Shown one piece after another: positions 14,871 through 15,745 of a stretch of 15,745 nucleotides of DNA. Made by a program: the position numbers and the translations under genes. The notes under the pieces were generated by a model that worked only from the letters and a program-made list of their open reading frames with translations, was not told the origin of the DNA and searched no databases. The stretch is from assembly GCA_002305725.1 (NCBI GenBank), contig DBQM01000056.1, forward strand, positions 1-15,745, given 5' to 3'. The stretch is from Ruminococcus sp. UBA1394 (GTDB lineage: Bacteria > Bacillota > Clostridia > Oscillospirales > Ruminococcaceae). Positions within the stretch are counted from its first letter, which is position 1. Each line of letters begins with the position of its first letter.

Positions 14871-14937
14871 TGTTCATAATTTGTTCATATAAAATACACA
14901 AATAATTAATTATTATAACAGCTTTTTGTGATATACT
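14871..14937 (+). promoter_or_regulatory. agrB control region: direct repeats, palindrome, extended -10
   Basis: TGTTCATA occurs twice (14871-14878 and 14882-14889), spaced 11 bases, one helix turn. AATAATTAATTATT (14901-14914) is a perfect 14-base palindrome. The likely -10 box TATACT (14932-14937) has TGA before it as an extended -10, and no good -35 box is present, as often in activator-dependent promoters. The repeats may be activator sites; the regulator is unknown. Confidence 0.45.
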
Positions 14938-14970
14938 TAACAGTAATATCTGACAGAAAGGAAAAGTGAC

Positions 14971-15546
14971 ATGATAACCTATTTAAGCAGCAAGCTGACA
15001 GAATACCTCTGCCGCAATTCCATAATAGACAGCGAAAAGGCAGAAATATACCAGTATGGCTATGAAGTCTTTATTTCCGGAATGATAGGCTTTATCATTG
15101 CCGGAACGATTGGGGCAGTAAGCGGTCATTTTATAGAATCGCTGATTTTTCTTGCATTTTTTGTACCCCTGCGCCAGCTTTGCGGAGGTTACCACGCTGA
15201 CAGCTATTTAAAGTGCAATATAGTTTTTACGGCAGTTTTTGCGGCAGTACTTGCCGGCGCCTGTTTAATTCCGATAGCTTTTGTACTCCCGGCAGTAATA
15301 TTCTGCTGTGCATTTACCTTTGTCACTATGCTTATGCTTGCGCCGGTTGAAAATAAAAACAAGCCCCTTGATGAAGTACAGAAAGTACGAAACCGCAGAA
15401 AATGCCTTGTTATTACTCCTGCGCTTTCAGTTATTTCTCTGGTTATGAACATCTTTAATGCTGAATTTTCCATGACTGCCGCTCTGACTTTGTTTTCCGC
15501 TGCCGTTTTAATGATAGTTTCAAAGCATTTTAACAGGCAGCCGTGA
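14971..15546 (+). CDS. agrB: AgrB-family peptide-processing membrane protease
   Basis: The 191-residue membrane protein matches AgrB, the cysteine endopeptidase that trims the AgrD precursor and forms the (thio)lactone of the autoinducing peptide at the membrane. The catalytic pair is visible as H75 and C82 in LRQLCGGYHADSYLKC, the same spacing as His77 and Cys84 of Staphylococcus aureus AgrB. About five to six hydrophobic spans follow (for example 34-50, 57-67, 84-104, 107-121, 140-156, 166-180). AGAAAGGA lies upstream of the ATG at good distance. No AgrD-like small gene with a central cysteine is visible before or just after it, nor agrC or agrA, up to the window end. It could act with a distant agrD, process another peptide, or be the start of a locus that continues beyond the window. 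Confidence 0.9.
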   Translation: MITYLSSKLTEYLCRNSIIDSEKAEIYQYGYEVFISGMIGFIIAGTIGAVSGHFIESLIFLAFFVPLRQLCGGYHADSYLKCNIVFTAVFAAVLAGACLIPIAFVLPAVIFCCAFTFVTMLMLAPVENKNKPLDEVQKVRNRRKCLVITPALSVISLVMNIFNAEFSMTAALTLFSAAVLMIVSKHFNRQP

Positions 15547-15588
15547 TTTGCCCTCTGAAAAAAAATCTGTGTAATTTCACAAAAAACA

Positions 15589-15617
15589 TTGACAAACCGT
15601 GTGAAAAATGTGATAAT
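15589..15617 (+). promoter_or_regulatory. Strong promoter downstream of agrB
   Basis: TTGACA (15589-15594) and GATAAT (15612-15617) are 17 bases apart. TTTCACA (15575-15581) and TGTGAAA (15600-15606) form an inverted repeat around the -35 box, a likely operator. The promoter reads towards the window end, where no gene starts before 15745. Confidence 0.7.
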
Positions 15618-15655
15618 TATAGTGAACGCAAAAAATATGCTTTCACTATAATTAT
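15613..15655. repeat. Perfect 14-bp inverted repeat overlapping the promoter
   Basis: ATAATTATAGTGAA (15613-15626) and TTCACTATAATTAT (15642-15655) are perfect inverted copies separated by 15 bases. The left arm covers the -10 box and start site of the promoter at 15589-15617. It could be an operator for a dimeric or looping regulator, or an RNA hairpin at the start of the transcript. Confidence 0.75.
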
Positions 15656-15669
15656 TTATCTTATTGCCT

Positions 15670-15701
15670 TGCACATCCGCTTACTTCGTAAGCTCCGTGC
15701 A
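15670..15701 (+). other. Stem-loop in leader before the window end
   Basis: TGCAC (15670-15674) pairs with GTGCA (15697-15701), and GCTTAC (15679-15684) with GTAAGC (15688-15693) around a TTC loop, with a small internal loop. No T run follows. It is flanked by TTGCCTT (15665-15671) and AAGGCAA (15723-15729), inverted copies that join it to the repeat at 15724. Confidence 0.55.
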
Positions 15702-15723
15702 TGTCGGCTGATAGTAAACTAAA

Positions 15724-15745
15724 GGCAACACCGCACAATTAACGG
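15724..15745 (+). repeat. Second copy of the 60-bp repeat, cut by window end
   Basis: These 22 bases are identical to 631-652, the left end of the palindromic repeat before the glycosyltransferase gene, in the same orientation. The rest lies outside the window. As at the first site, it follows a hairpin and lies downstream of a promoter where a 5' leader is expected. Confidence 0.75.

Noticed and set aside
15589..15652. Possible agrD-like short frame from the TTG at 15589
   Set aside because: It gives about 20 residues with no cysteine, no acidic tail and no ribosome binding site, and it runs through a promoter and an inverted repeat.
15204..15674. Open frame of 156 codons on the minus strand over the end of agrB
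   Set aside because: It is the reverse of agrB for most of its length, begins inside the palindrome-rich non-coding region, and shows no recognisable domain.

Overview
The window looks like a chromosomal segment of a low-to-medium-GC Gram-positive anaerobe of the Clostridia, most likely a Ruminococcus-like member of the Oscillospiraceae. The reasons are family content only (a Cys4 PerR, a secreted CAP protein with a half-dockerin, a type III pantothenate kinase, a DUF1847 protein, an AgrB), strong AGGAG-type ribosome binding sites, frequent GTG/TTG starts and TTGACA/TATAAT promoters. No database search was run, so this placement is inference.

Layout. 1-612: perR with a near-consensus promoter and a hairpin terminator. 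631-690: a 60-bp palindromic repeat lying directly against the ribosome binding site of the next gene. 703-3962: a tight three-gene run of a two-part glycosyltransferase of the anionic wall/capsule polymer type, a secreted CAP-domain protein, and a CoaX-like protein with an altered GAD motif. 4010-4090: two terminator hairpins between convergent genes. 4089-4851: a minus-strand DUF1847 gene with its own promoter and a leader that can form two competing structures. 4852-5003: AT-rich DNA without genes.

5004-13661 is the main content, one long plus-strand operon for hydantoins or related cyclic ureides. It begins with a promoter and a roughly 200-nt structured leader containing a 12-bp closing helix and an intrinsic-terminator-like hairpin. 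Then come a lipoprotein substrate-binding protein, a tandem-domain RbsA-type ATPase, an RbsC-type permease, an M20 N-carbamoyl-amino-acid hydrolase, a dihydropyrimidinase/hydantoinase, an Asp/Glu/hydantoin racemase, an Lrp/AsnC regulator and a small protein I do not recognise, closed by a strong terminator. The genes describe a full route: import the ureide by an ABC system, open the ring, remove the carbamoyl group to give an amino acid, racemise the hydantoin so both enantiomers are used, and probably sense the amino acid product with the Lrp protein.

13677-14771 is ychF on the minus strand. It shares a divergent 200-bp control region with agrB (14971-15546), which has no agrD in this window. 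After agrB there is a strong promoter overlapped by palindromes, a hairpin, and the first 22 bases of a second copy of the 631-690 repeat, cut off by the window edge. The most unusual signals are the structured leader of the ureide operon, the switch-like leader before the DUF1847 gene, the repeat that sits in 5' untranslated regions, and the orphan agrB followed by the palindrome-rich promoter.
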